DNA of 64,000 nt from Pseudomonas sp. CROZ-RG-20F-R04-15. Its GTDB lineage: Bacteria > Pseudomonadota > Gammaproteobacteria > Pseudomonadales > Pseudomonadaceae. The translations under genes were made by a program, and so were the position numbers. The notes under the pieces were generated by a model, which worked only from the letters and a program-made list of their open reading frames with translations, was not told the origin of the DNA and made no database searches. Below are positions 45,428 to 55,100 of this stretch, one piece after another (position 1 is the stretch's first letter; each line of letters starts with the position of its first letter). The stretch is taken from contig NZ_JAKNQL010000019.1 of NCBI RefSeq assembly GCF_022662375.1, forward strand, positions 43,488 through 107,487. Reading direction: 5' to 3'.

Positions 45428-47337
45428 ACGAAGTGTTGAGCGCTGCCGCCCGCATCGAACTGCTCAGCCCTCGGCTGGCGAACCAGATTGCCGCCGGTGA
45501 GGTGGTTGAACGCCCGGCTTCGGTGATCAAGGAACTGTTGGAAAACAGCCTCGATTCCGGCGCCAAACGCATTGATGTCGACGTCGAGCAGGGTGGCGTC
45601 AAGCTACTGCGGGTTCGTGACGATGGCAGCGGAATTTCCGCCGACGACCTGCCGCTGGCCCTGGCCCGTCACGCCACCAGCAAGATTCGCAATCTGGAAG
45701 ACCTTGAGCAGGTGATGAGTCTCGGGTTCCGTGGTGAGGCACTGGCGTCGATCAGCTCCGTGGCGCGCCTGACCCTGACCTCGCGTACTCGCGATGCCGA
45801 TCAAGCCTGGCAGGTGGAAACCGAAGGTCGTGACATGGCGCCTCGGGTTCAACCAGCGGCGCATCCGGTCGGCACCTCGGTGGAAGTGCGCGACCTGTTC
45901 TTCAACACCCCCGCGCGACGCAAATTCCTCAAAACCGAAAAAACCGAATTCGATCACCTGCAAGAAGTGATCAAACGTCTGGCGCTGGCGCGTTTCGACG
46001 TCGCATTCCATCTGCGACACAACGGCAAAACCATCCTCAGTCTGCACGAGGCCCACGATGATGCGGCCCGCGCGCGGCGTGTGGCGGCAATTTGTGGCTC
46101 AGGTTTCCTCGAACAGGCGTTGCCGATCGAGATCGAGCGCAACGGCTTGCACCTGTGGGGCTGGGTCGGTCTGCCGACCTTCAATCGCAGCCAAGCGGAT
46201 TTGCAGTATTTCTTTGTGAATGGCCGGGCGGTGCGCGACAAGCTGGTCGCTCATGCGGTGCGGCAGGCTTATCGCGACGTGCTGTTCAACGGCCGTCATC
46301 CGACCTTTGCGCTGTTTTTCGAGGTTGATCCGGCGGCGGTCGACGTTAACGTACACCCGACCAAACACGAAGTGCGCTTCCGTGACGGGCGCATGGTGCA
46401 TGACTTCCTTTACGGCACGCTGCACCGCGCGTTGGGCGATGTGCGTCCTGAAGATCAGCTTGCCGGTTCCGTCACCACCGCCGTCGTTCGCCCGACCGGC
46501 CTCGATGCCGGTGAGTTCGGTCCGCAGGGTGAAATGCGCCTGGCGGCCAATGCGCTGCTGGAGCAACCGCAGGCGCAACCGGCGTTCAATACCTCGTCCG
46601 GTGCCAGCGCTGGCGGCGCCTATCAGTATCAATACACACCGCGCCCACAATCGGCGATGCCGCCGGCCGCCGAGGCGCAAGCCGCGTATCGTGAGTTCTT
46701 CGCGCCGCTGCCTGAGGCCAATGCCAACGCATTGCCGGCCGGTCAGGAAGACATTCCGCCACTCGGTTACGCACTGGCGCAGCTCAAAGGCATCTATATT
46801 CTGTCCGAGAACGCCCAAGGTCTGGTGCTGGTCGATATGCATGCCGCCCATGAGCGGATCATGTATGAGCGCCTGAAAATCGCCATGGCCAGCGAAGGTC
46901 TCAGTGGTCAGCCGTTGCTGGTGCCGGAATCGCTGGCGGTCAGTCAGCGTGAAGCCGATTGCGCCGAGGAACATGCGGCGTGGTTCCAGCGTCTGGGCTT
47001 TGAATTGCAGCGTCTGGGCCCGGAAACCCTGGCGATTCGTCAAATTCCGGCGTTGTTGAAGCAGGCCGAAGCGAACCGTCTGGTCGGCGACGTGCTGTCG
47101 GACCTGATGGAGTACGGCACCAGCGACCGGATTCAGGCGCATCTCAACGAATTGCTCGGCACCATGGCCTGCCACGGCGCGATTCGCGCCAACCGGCGCC
47201 TGGCCCTGCCGGAAATGAACGGCCTGCTGCGCGACATGGAAAACACCGAGCGCAGCGGTCAATGCAACCATGGCCGACCGACCTGGACCCAACTGGGCCT
47301 GGACGATCTGGACAAACTGTTCCTGCGCGGTCGTTGA
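45424..47337 (+). CDS. mutL: DNA mismatch repair protein MutL
   Basis: 637 residues. The N-terminal GHKL ATPase shows VIKELLENSLDSGAKRI, DDGSGI and GFRGEALASISSV. After a variable Pro/Gln-rich linker, the C-terminal domain carries D-M-H-A-A-H-E-R-I-M-Y-E near residues 473-484. This is the D-x-H-A-x2-E-x4-E endonuclease motif. Pseudomonads lack MutH, so MutL itself is expected to nick. It is translationally coupled to amiB upstream and miaA downstream (one-base overlap). Confidence 0.97.
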   Translation: MNEVLSAAARIELLSPRLANQIAAGEVVERPASVIKELLENSLDSGAKRIDVDVEQGGVKLLRVRDDGSGISADDLPLALARHATSKIRNLEDLEQVMSLGFRGEALASISSVARLTLTSRTRDADQAWQVETEGRDMAPRVQPAAHPVGTSVEVRDLFFNTPARRKFLKTEKTEFDHLQEVIKRLALARFDVAFHLRHNGKTILSLHEAHDDAARARRVAAICGSGFLEQALPIEIERNGLHLWGWVGLPTFNRSQADLQYFFVNGRAVRDKLVAHAVRQAYRDVLFNGRHPTFALFFEVDPAAVDVNVHPTKHEVRFRDGRMVHDFLYGTLHRALGDVRPEDQLAGSVTTAVVRPTGLDAGEFGPQGEMRLAANALLEQPQAQPAFNTSSGASAGGAYQYQYTPRPQSAMPPAAEAQAAYREFFAPLPEANANALPAGQEDIPPLGYALAQLKGIYILSENAQGLVLVDMHAAHERIMYERLKIAMASEGLSGQPLLVPESLAVSQREADCAEEHAAWFQRLGFELQRLGPETLAIRQIPALLKQAEANRLVGDVLSDLMEYGTSDRIQAHLNELLGTMACHGAIRANRRLALPEMNGLLRDMENTERSGQCNHGRPTWTQLGLDDLDKLFLRGR

Positions 47338-48308
47338 TGAGCCAGCTCCCTCCAGCGATTTTTCTGATGGGCCCGACCGCTGCGGGCAAAACCGACCTGG
47401 CCATCGAGCTGACCAAGGTGCTGCCGTGCGAGCTGATCAGTGTCGATTCGGCACTGGTCTATCGCGGCATGGACATCGGCACCGCCAAACCGTCGAGAGA
47501 GTTGCTGGCCGAATATCCGCACCGTTTGATCGATATTCTCGATCCGGCTGAAGCCTATTCGGCTGCGGATTTCCGTCGCGATGCCCTGCAAGCCATGGCC
47601 GAGATCACCGCGCGCGGAAAAATTCCGCTGCTGGTCGGTGGCACGATGCTCTATTACAAGGCGTTGGTCGAAGGCCTGGCAGACATGCCAGCCGCCGACC
47701 CCGAAGTCCGCGCGCAGATCGAAGAAGAGGCTGCACGCCTTGGCTGGCAAGCCTTGCACGACCAACTGGCAATCATCGACCCGGTGTCAGCGGCGCGGAT
47801 TCATCCGAACGATCCGCAACGCCTGAGTCGCGCGCTGGAAGTTTATCGGGTCAGTGGTCAGAGCATGACCGAACTGCGCCAGCAACAATCTGCGCAAAGT
47901 ACTGAAGCAGCCGCTTCGGGACTGCAACAATTGCCCTATACTGTCGCGAACTTGGCCATTGCCCCGGCAAATCGTCAGGTATTGCACGAGCGCATTAAAC
48001 AAAGATTCACAAATATGTTGGAACAGGGGTTCATCGACGAGGTCGTAGCCCTGCGTAAAAGAAGTGACCTGCATTCGGGGTTGCCGTCTATACGTGCGGT
48101 AGGCTACCGCCAAGTCTGGGACTACCTGGATGGCAAGCTGACGTTGGCCGAAATGCAGGAGCGCGGCATCATCGCCACGCGCCAATTGGCCAAACGCCAG
48201 TTCACCTGGCTGCGCAGTTGGGAAGATATACACTGGCTGGACAGTCTTGATTGCGACAATCTGCCACGCGCCTTGAAATACCTTGGGACCATCTCCATAT
48301 TGAGCTGA
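47337..48308 (+). CDS. miaA: tRNA dimethylallyltransferase MiaA
   Basis: Adds the dimethylallyl group to A37 of tRNAs reading UNN codons. The 323-residue protein has the P-loop MGPTAAGKTDLAIEL at residues 11-25, SVDSALVYRGMDIGTAKPS and the late block IRAVGYRQVWDYLDG. The ATG at 47337 overlaps the mutL stop (TGATG). hfq follows about 95 bp downstream, the widely conserved miaA-hfq pair. Confidence 0.97.
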   Translation: MSQLPPAIFLMGPTAAGKTDLAIELTKVLPCELISVDSALVYRGMDIGTAKPSRELLAEYPHRLIDILDPAEAYSAADFRRDALQAMAEITARGKIPLLVGGTMLYYKALVEGLADMPAADPEVRAQIEEEAARLGWQALHDQLAIIDPVSAARIHPNDPQRLSRALEVYRVSGQSMTELRQQQSAQSTEAAASGLQQLPYTVANLAIAPANRQVLHERIKQRFTNMLEQGFIDEVVALRKRSDLHSGLPSIRAVGYRQVWDYLDGKLTLAEMQERGIIATRQLAKRQFTWLRSWEDIHWLDSLDCDNLPRALKYLGTISILS

Positions 48309-48402
48309 GTCCTTGCAATTGCCGTCTATCCTTGGGGGTGTGACGGCCAAAGCCATCTGAATTACCTATTTTTATTATTGAATCCTTAAAGGAGTGCGGC
48401 AC

Positions 48403-48663
48403 ATGTCAAAAGGGCATTCGCTACAAGACCCTTACTTGAATACTTTACGTAAAGAGAAAGTTGGGGTTTCCATCTACCTGGTCAACGGTATCAAACTGCA
48501 AGGCACGATCGAGTCGTTCGACCAGTTCGTGATCCTGCTGAAAAACACCGTGAGCCAGATGGTTTACAAACACGCTATCTCGACAGTAGTGCCGGTTCGT
48601 CCAATTCGTCTGCCTAGCGCAACCGAATCCGAAGCAGGTGACGCTGAGCCAGGTAACGCCTGA
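48403..48663 (+). CDS. hfq: RNA chaperone Hfq
   Basis: 86-residue Sm-like hexameric RNA chaperone that pairs small RNAs with mRNAs and, in pseudomonads, works with Crc in catabolite control. The Sm1 segment VSIYLVNGIKLQGTIESFDQ and Sm2 segment VYKHAISTVVP are standard. The C-terminal tail is short, as usual for Pseudomonas. GGAG lies 10 bp before the ATG at 48403. hflX starts 12 bp after the stop. Confidence 0.98.
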   Translation: MSKGHSLQDPYLNTLRKEKVGVSIYLVNGIKLQGTIESFDQFVILLKNTVSQMVYKHAISTVVPVRPIRLPSATESEAGDAEPGNA

Positions 48664-48675
48664 TAGGAGTCTCCT

Positions 48676-49977
48676 TTGTTCTTTGAGCGCCACGGTGGTG
48701 GTGAGCGAGTGATCCTCGTTCACTTGGATGGACAGGACCCTGAGGCGCGCGAAGATCCGCAGGAGTTTCAGGAATTGGCTAATTCGGCCGGCGCCGAGAC
48801 CGTTGCGTTTTTTAACGTGCCGCGTCATCGGCCAACCGCCAAATACCTGATCGGCAGCGGCAAGGTCGAGGAACTGCGCGACCTGGTCAAAGCTGAAGAA
48901 GCCGATCTGGTGATTTTCAATCACATCCTCACGCCCAGTCAGGAACGTAACCTCGAACGTGTTTTCGAGTGTCGCGTGATCGACCGTACCGGCCTGATTC
49001 TCGATATTTTCGCCCAACGCGCCCGTACCCATGAAGGCAAGCTCCAGGTCGAACTGGCCCAGCTTGATCACATGAGCACGCGGCTGGTTCGTGGCTGGAC
49101 TCACCTTGAGCGTCAGGGTGGTGGCATCGGCATGCGCGGGCCGGGTGAAACCCAGCTCGAAACCGACCGTCGTTTGCTGCGGGTTCGTCTGCGGCAGATC
49201 AAGGGTCGTCTGGAGAAGGTGCGCAGCCAGCGCGAGCAATCGCGACGTGGTCGCTCCCGTGCGGACATCCCTACCGTTTCTCTGGTGGGATACACCAACG
49301 CCGGTAAATCCACACTCTTCAACAACGTGACGAAATCCGACGTCTACGCGGCTGACCAATTGTTCGCCACACTGGATCCGACCCTGCGCCGTCTCGATAT
49401 TGACGACCTGGGGCCGATCGTTCTGGCGGACACGGTGGGCTTCATTCGTCACTTGCCGCACAAGCTGGTCGAAGCATTTCGGTCTACCCTCGAAGAGTCG
49501 AGCAATTCCGATCTGCTGTTGCACGTGATCGATGCGGCCGAACCGGATCGCATGTTGCAGATCGAGCAGGTGATGGTAGTGCTGGGCGAGATTGGTGCCC
49601 AGGACTTGCCGATCCTCGAGGTCTATAACAAACTCGATTTGCTTGAAGGCGTTGAGCCACAAATCCAGCGCGACGAAAACGGCAAGCCCCAGCGGGTCTG
49701 GCTGTCGGCGCGAGATGGCAGCGGTCTGGAATTGCTTGAACAAGCCATCGCCGAATTACTCGGCAGTGATTTGTTTGTCGGTACCCTGCGCTTGCCGCAA
49801 CGATTCGCGCGACTGCGTGCGCAGTTTTTCGAACTCGGTGCGGTGCAAAAAGAAGAGCATGACGAAGAAGGCATCAGCCTGCTGGCCGTTCGTTTGCCCC
49901 GTGTCGAGTTGAATCGACTGGTCAGCCGCGAAGGATTGCAGCCGATGGAATTCATCGAGCAACACACTTTGCAATAA
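48676..49977 (+). CDS. hflX: Ribosome-associated GTPase HflX
   Basis: HflX is a ribosome-splitting, heat-shock-associated GTPase. The 433-residue protein has the N-terminal HflX domain (HRPTAKYLIGSGKVEEL), a Gly-rich RQGGGIGMRGPGETQLETDR segment, the G1 motif VGYTNAGKSTLFN near 200-212, G3 DTVGFIRHLP and G4 YNKLDL. It starts with TTG at 48676 (FFERHGGGERV) behind TAGGAG. Confidence 0.96.
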   Translation: MFFERHGGGERVILVHLDGQDPEAREDPQEFQELANSAGAETVAFFNVPRHRPTAKYLIGSGKVEELRDLVKAEEADLVIFNHILTPSQERNLERVFECRVIDRTGLILDIFAQRARTHEGKLQVELAQLDHMSTRLVRGWTHLERQGGGIGMRGPGETQLETDRRLLRVRLRQIKGRLEKVRSQREQSRRGRSRADIPTVSLVGYTNAGKSTLFNNVTKSDVYAADQLFATLDPTLRRLDIDDLGPIVLADTVGFIRHLPHKLVEAFRSTLEESSNSDLLLHVIDAAEPDRMLQIEQVMVVLGEIGAQDLPILEVYNKLDLLEGVEPQIQRDENGKPQRVWLSARDGSGLELLEQAIAELLGSDLFVGTLRLPQRFARLRAQFFELGAVQKEEHDEEGISLLAVRLPRVELNRLVSREGLQPMEFIEQHTLQ

Positions 49978-50073
49978 AAGCCTGAAAAAGCGGTTGTGCC
50001 GCAACGGCAGGCATTCTGTAGCATTGGTCGGCGCGCCGTGGGTGCGTCTTTGCTTTATCAGATGGAGAGCGCT

Positions 50074-51246
50074 ATGGCTTGGAATGAGCCGGGTGGCAAC
50101 TCGAATAATCAGGATCCTTGGGGTGGCAAGCGCCGCAATAACGGCGACCGCAAGGGGCCACCGGATCTCGACGAGGCCTTCCGAAAGCTGCAGGAAAGCC
50201 TGAACGGGTTGTTCGGTGGTGGTAAGAAACGTGGTGATGACGGCGGTGGTTCGGGCAAGAGCAGTGGCGGCTTCGGCGGTCTGCTCGGCATCGGCCTCGT
50301 CGTGCTGGCGGCTGTCTGGCTGTACAGCGCAGTCTATGTCGTGGACGAGCAGGAGCAAGCCGTGGTGCTGCGCTTCGGCAAGTACTACGAGACTGTCGGC
50401 CCGGGCCTGAACATCTACTTCCCGCCGATCGACAAGAAGTACATGGAAAACGTCACGCGTGAGCGTGCCTACACCAAACAGGGCCAGATGCTGACCGAAG
50501 ACGAGAACATCGTCGAAGTGCCGCTGACCGTGCAGTACAAGATCAGCAACCTGCAGGATTTCGTGCTGAACGTTGATCAGCCGGAAATCAGTCTGCAGCA
50601 CGCGACCGACAGTGCCCTGCGCCACGTGGTGGGTTCCACCGCCATGGACCAGGTATTGACCGAAGGTCGTGAACTGATGGCCAGCGAAATCAAGGAGCGT
50701 CTGCAACGTTTCCTCGATACCTATCGCACCGGTATCACCGTCACTCAGGTCAACGTACAGAGCGCAGCAGCACCGCGTGAAGTGCAGGAAGCCTTTGACG
50801 ACGTGATCCGCGCCCGTGAAGACGAGCAGCGTTCGCGCAACCAGGCTGAAACCTACGCCAACGGCGTCGTGCCGGAAGCCCGTGGTCAGGCCCAGCGCAT
50901 CCTCGAAGATGCCAACGGTTACCGCGACGAAACGGTCTCGCGCGCCAAGGGTGAAGCGGATCGCTTTACCAAACTGGTCGCCGAGTACCGCAAGGCGCCT
51001 GAGGTTACCCGCCAGCGTCTGTACCTGGACACCATGCAGGAAGTCTTCAGCAGCACCAGCAAGGTACTCGTGACCGGTAACAAGAACGGCCAGAGCAACC
51101 TGCTCTACCTGCCGCTGGATAAAATGATTCAGAACAGTTCGGGCAGCAATGCGCCGGTCACCGGTTCGGCCGCCGCCAGTAACAACACGGATGTCGCGCC
51201 GCATGTCACTGACCTGCCGCAGTCGCGTACAAGGGAGACCCGCTGA
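50074..51246 (+). CDS. hflK: FtsH protease modulator HflK
   Basis: An SPFH/prohibitin-family inner-membrane protein that with HflC forms a cage around FtsH. It has 390 residues with a Gly/Asn-rich N-terminus typical of HflK, one transmembrane helix near residues 75-93 (LLGIGLVVLAAVWLYSAVY), and then the band-7 domain (VDEQEQAVVLRFGKY). The ATG at 50074 gives MAWNEPGGNS, the family start. hflC begins at the last base of the stop codon. Confidence 0.96.
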   Translation: MAWNEPGGNSNNQDPWGGKRRNNGDRKGPPDLDEAFRKLQESLNGLFGGGKKRGDDGGGSGKSSGGFGGLLGIGLVVLAAVWLYSAVYVVDEQEQAVVLRFGKYYETVGPGLNIYFPPIDKKYMENVTRERAYTKQGQMLTEDENIVEVPLTVQYKISNLQDFVLNVDQPEISLQHATDSALRHVVGSTAMDQVLTEGRELMASEIKERLQRFLDTYRTGITVTQVNVQSAAAPREVQEAFDDVIRAREDEQRSRNQAETYANGVVPEARGQAQRILEDANGYRDETVSRAKGEADRFTKLVAEYRKAPEVTRQRLYLDTMQEVFSSTSKVLVTGNKNGQSNLLYLPLDKMIQNSSGSNAPVTGSAAASNNTDVAPHVTDLPQSRTRETR

Positions 51247-52115
51247 TGAGCAATAAATCGCTGATCGCCCTTATTGTTGGCGTCGTTGTCGTGCTGGTGG
51301 GCTGGAACTGCTTCTACATCGTCGCTCAGACCGAGCGTGCGGTGCTGCTGCAGTTCGGTCGTGTGGTTCAGGCCGATGTTCAGCCAGGTCTGCATGTGAA
51401 AGTGCCTTACGTTAACCAGGTGCGTAAATTCGACGCACGTCTGATGACGCTGGATGCACCGACACAGCGTTTCCTGACCCTGGAAAAGAAAGCCGTGATG
51501 GTCGATGCCTACGCCAAGTGGCGCGTGAAAGATGCCGAGCGCTTCTACACCGCGACTTCCGGCCTCAAGCAGATCGCCGACGAGCGTCTGTCCCGTCGTC
51601 TGGAATCCGGTCTGCGTGACCAGTTCGGCAAGCGCACCCTGCACGAAGTAGTGTCGGGTGAACGTGATGCGCTGATGGCTGACATCACTGCATCGCTGAA
51701 CAAGATGGCGGAAAAAGAGCTGGGTATCGAAGTTGTCGATGTCCGGGTCAAAGCCATCGATCTGCCGAAAGAAGTAAACCGCAGCGTGTTCGAACGTATG
51801 AGCACCGAGCGTGAGCGTGAAGCTCGCGAGCACCGCGCCAAGGGTAACGAACTGGCTGAAGGCATCCGTGCCGACGCCGATCGTCAACGCCGCGTGCTGC
51901 TGGCTGAAGCCTATCGTGAATCTGAAGAGGTTCGCGGTGATGGCGACGCCCAGGCGGCGGCGATCTACTCCAAGGCCTACGGTCAGGATCAGGAGTTCTA
52001 CGGTTTCTACCGTAGCCTGCGCGCCTACCGTGAAAGCTTTGCGAACAAATCCGACGTGTTGGTCCTCGACCCGAGCAGCGACTTTTTCCGTTACCTGGAA
52101 AAGGCCAAACCTTGA
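51246..52115 (+). CDS. hflC: FtsH protease modulator HflC
   Basis: A 289-residue band-7 partner of HflK. An N-terminal transmembrane helix (LIALIVGVVVVLVGWNCFYI) is followed by the SPFH domain beginning QTERAVLLQFGRV, then a long helical stretch rich in Arg/Glu (ERMSTEREREAREHRAKGNE) that builds the cage wall. The start overlaps the hflK stop by one base. The small DUF2065 gene often seen after hflC in pseudomonads (from memory) was not found before hisZ. Confidence 0.96.
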   Translation: MSNKSLIALIVGVVVVLVGWNCFYIVAQTERAVLLQFGRVVQADVQPGLHVKVPYVNQVRKFDARLMTLDAPTQRFLTLEKKAVMVDAYAKWRVKDAERFYTATSGLKQIADERLSRRLESGLRDQFGKRTLHEVVSGERDALMADITASLNKMAEKELGIEVVDVRVKAIDLPKEVNRSVFERMSTEREREAREHRAKGNELAEGIRADADRQRRVLLAEAYRESEEVRGDGDAQAAAIYSKAYGQDQEFYGFYRSLRAYRESFANKSDVLVLDPSSDFFRYLEKAKP

Positions 52116-52200
52116 TACGGCGTTGACCTGAATCATTCCGCCCGGCGGCTAATACCTCGGGCGGGGTGATCCTTTGGGAAAACGTGTGTATGATGCGGCA

Positions 52201-52223
52201 GCCGGGAAATTCCCGGCTTTTTT
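52201..52223 (+). terminator. Terminator between hflC and hisZ
   Basis: The stem GCCGGGA / TCCCGGC with a short loop, followed by TTTTTT, ends the nnr-hflC transcription unit. A further GC-rich inverted repeat (CCGCCCG...CGGGCGG) lies upstream near 52139-52164. Confidence 0.88.
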
Positions 52224-52428
52224 GCGTCTGCACGTTTGATTGCTGTTTTTTGTTGCAGGCATCGGGTTGAATGACCCGAGAGTATTTCGAGGAAAGTGAT
52301 GGGCGAAGCCGGTAACAGGCCTTTCGCCGCGTCGTTCATGCGCGTGCGTTTTGAACGGACCGGTCATTTTCTGCTTCACTCAAGGCTCGCCCGCAGGCTG
52401 GCCGCCCGGATCAAAGGGGAATGGCGTA

Positions 52429-53616
52429 ATGGCAACGGTAGACCGCTGGCTGCTGCCAGATGGCATCGAAGAAGTACTGCCACCGGAAGCGGCGCGCATT
52501 GAAGTCGCGCGTCGTCAGGTGTTGGATCTGTTCCAGAGCTGGGGTTACGAGTTTGTCGTGACTCCCCATATCGAGTACCTGGAATCCCTGCTGACCGGCG
52601 CGGGCCAGGACCTGGATCTGCGTACCTTCAAGGTCATCGACCCGCAGTCGGGCCGGCAGATGGGTTTCCGTGCCGACATCACGCCGCAAGTGGCGCGCAT
52701 CGATGCGCACGCCCTGCGTCGCGAAGGCCCGAGCCGTCTGTGCTACGCCGGCAGTGTGCTGCATGCGCAGCCGCGTGCACTGTCGTCCTCGCGCAGCCCG
52801 ATCCAGTTGGGCGCCGAGTTGTACGGCGACGCCAGCCCGAGCAGCGACGTTGAAGTGATCAGCTTGATGCTGGCTATGCTGCAACTGGCCGATGTGCCGG
52901 ATGTGCACATGGACCTCGGTCATGTCGGCATCTACCGTGGTCTGGCGCGTGCCGCCGGTCTGTCCGGTGAAGTCGAGCAGCAGTTGTTCGATGCATTGCA
53001 ACGCAAGGCCATCGACGAGGTCATTACCTTGACCGAAGGCTTGCCGGCCGACCTGTCCGGCATGCTGCGGGCGCTGGTTGATCTGTGTGGCGGCCGTGAA
53101 GTGTTGAGCGCTGCCCGTGAGCGTCTGGCCAATGCGCCGGCGCCGGTTCTGGCAGCACTGGAAGACTTGCTGGCGATCGCCGAGCGCCTGTCGGCGCGCT
53201 TCCCCGAGCTGCCGCTGTACTTTGATCTGGGCGAGCTGCGTGGCTACCACTATCACACTGGTGTGGTGTTCGCAGTGTTCGTACCGGGCGTTGGCCAGTC
53301 CATCGCTCAGGGCGGTCGCTACGACGACATCGGCGCGGATTTTGGCCGCGCGCGTCCGGCAACGGGCTTCTCCACCGATTTGAAAACCCTGGTGACCCTG
53401 GGGCGTGCTGAGATCGAGCTACCGTCTGGCGGTATCTGGATGCCTGACAGTACGGATGCGGCACTCTGGCAGCAGGTTTGCCAGTTGCGCAGTGAGGGTC
53501 AGCGTGTCGTTCAGGCCTTGCCTGGACAACCTTTGGCCGCCGCCCGTGATGCGGACTGCGACCGGCAATTGATTCAGCAGAACGGGCTTTGGCAAGTATC
53601 GCCACTGGCTTCTTGA
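52429..53616 (+). CDS. hisZ: ATP phosphoribosyltransferase regulatory subunit HisZ
   Basis: HisZ is a histidyl-tRNA-synthetase-like protein that assembles with short-form HisG to allow its catalysis and histidine feedback. The 395-residue protein shows the class II synthetase-like motif region (VTPHIEYLESLLTG, FRADITPQVARIDAH) and GYHYHTGVVFAVFVPG, but no anticodon-binding domain. The ATG at 52429 gives MATVDRWLLPDGIEE, the family start. purA lies 54 bp downstream, a common pseudomonad pairing. Confidence 0.95.
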   Translation: MATVDRWLLPDGIEEVLPPEAARIEVARRQVLDLFQSWGYEFVVTPHIEYLESLLTGAGQDLDLRTFKVIDPQSGRQMGFRADITPQVARIDAHALRREGPSRLCYAGSVLHAQPRALSSSRSPIQLGAELYGDASPSSDVEVISLMLAMLQLADVPDVHMDLGHVGIYRGLARAAGLSGEVEQQLFDALQRKAIDEVITLTEGLPADLSGMLRALVDLCGGREVLSAARERLANAPAPVLAALEDLLAIAERLSARFPELPLYFDLGELRGYHYHTGVVFAVFVPGVGQSIAQGGRYDDIGADFGRARPATGFSTDLKTLVTLGRAEIELPSGGIWMPDSTDAALWQQVCQLRSEGQRVVQALPGQPLAAARDADCDRQLIQQNGLWQVSPLAS

Positions 53617-53670
53617 GTTTTCCTGCCGGCCATCGCCGGCACCAAGTTTGCGCGAATGAGGACAAGTGTT

Positions 53671-54960
53671 ATGGGTAAGAATGTCGTAGTCCTGGGCACC
53701 CAATGGGGTGATGAGGGCAAAGGCAAGATCGTTGATCTGCTGACCGAACATGCTGCCGCCGTAGTGCGCTACCAAGGTGGCCACAACGCTGGTCACACCC
53801 TGGTGATCGACGGCGAAAAAACCGTTTTGCACCTGATTCCGTCGGGCGTGCTGCGCGAAGGCGTGCAGTGCCTGATCGGCAACGGCGTGGTGGTTGCACC
53901 TGACGCCCTGCTGCGCGAGATCACCAAGCTGGAAGAGAAAGGCGTACCGGTGCGCGAGCGTCTGCGTATCAGCCCCTCCTGCCCGCTGATCCTGTCCTTC
54001 CACGTGGCGCTGGACCAGGCCCGTGAAAAGGCCCGTGGCGAGCTGAAGATCGGTACTACCGGTCGCGGCATCGGCCCGGCTTACGAAGACAAGGTTGCTC
54101 GTCGTGGCCTGCGTGTTGGCGACCTGCTGAACATGCCGCGCTTCGAAGACAAGCTGCGTGAACTGGTGGATTACCACAACTTCATGCTGGTCGGTTACTA
54201 CAAAGAACCGGCCATCGAGTTCGAAAAAACCCTCGCCGAGTGCAAGGAATACGCTGAGCTGCTCAAACCGCTGATGCTCGACGTGACGGCTGAGCTGCAC
54301 GACCTGCGTCGCGCCGGCAAAGACATCATGTTCGAAGGCGCCCAGGGTTCGTTGCTCGATATCGACCACGGTACCTACCCGTACGTGACCAGCTCCAACA
54401 CCACCGCCGGTGGCGTGGCGACCGGTTCGGGCGTTGGCCCGATGTTCCTCGATTACATCCTGGGCATCACCAAGGCTTACACCACTCGCGTCGGTTCGGG
54501 CCCGTTCCCGACTGAACTGTTTGACGACGTTGGTGCACACCTGGCCAAGCAAGGTCACGAGTTCGGCGCCACTACTGGCCGTGCCCGTCGTTGCGGCTGG
54601 TTCGACGCCGTTATCCTGCGTCGCGCTATCGATGTGAACAGCATCTCGGGTATCTGCCTGACCAAGCTGGACGTACTCGACGGCCTGGAAACCATCAATA
54701 TCTGCGTCGGCTACAAAGACGCGCAGGGCAACGCCGTTGCTCCGACCGACGCTGACAGCTACGTGGGCCTGCAGCCTGTGTACGAAGAAGTGCCGGGCTG
54801 GACCGAATCGACCGTGGGTGCAAAAACCCTGGAAGAGCTGCCGGCTAACGCTCGTGCCTACATCAAGCGCGTTGAAGAGTTGATCGGCGCACCGATCGAC
54901 ATTATTTCGACGGGCCCGGACCGCAACGAAACCATCGTTCTGCGTCATCCGTTTGCTTGA
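53671..54960 (+). CDS. purA: Adenylosuccinate synthetase PurA
   Basis: Catalyses the GTP-dependent first step from IMP to AMP. 429 residues. GTQWGDEGKGKIVDLL at residues 9-24 is the phosphate loop, GGHNAGHTL is the IMP loop, and VGSGPFPTEL and GATTGRARRCGWFD lie downstream. The ATG at 53671 gives MGKNVVVLG; an in-frame start 5 codons upstream is less likely. A small GC hairpin (about 53625-53640) lies before the gene. Confidence 0.98.
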   Translation: MGKNVVVLGTQWGDEGKGKIVDLLTEHAAAVVRYQGGHNAGHTLVIDGEKTVLHLIPSGVLREGVQCLIGNGVVVAPDALLREITKLEEKGVPVRERLRISPSCPLILSFHVALDQAREKARGELKIGTTGRGIGPAYEDKVARRGLRVGDLLNMPRFEDKLRELVDYHNFMLVGYYKEPAIEFEKTLAECKEYAELLKPLMLDVTAELHDLRRAGKDIMFEGAQGSLLDIDHGTYPYVTSSNTTAGGVATGSGVGPMFLDYILGITKAYTTRVGSGPFPTELFDDVGAHLAKQGHEFGATTGRARRCGWFDAVILRRAIDVNSISGICLTKLDVLDGLETINICVGYKDAQGNAVAPTDADSYVGLQPVYEEVPGWTESTVGAKTLEELPANARAYIKRVEELIGAPIDIISTGPDRNETIVLRHPFA

Positions 54961-54982
54961 TAAGTCGTTGATGTAAAAACAC

Positions 54983-55005
54983 AAAGGCCCCTTCATCGGG
55001 GCCTT
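54983..55005 (+). terminator. Terminator of hisZ-purA
   Basis: AAAGGCCCC-ttcat-CGGGGCCTTT hairpin with TTTGTC after it, 22 bp past the purA stop. Confidence 0.88.
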
Positions 55006-55100
55006 TGTCGTTTATGCCTGTTGGACGGCATGACCTTTGCTGTGAATCTGTCTACAAGAGTGCCATCAAATTAATGGCGTCAGAAGTAGAGGTATTCACA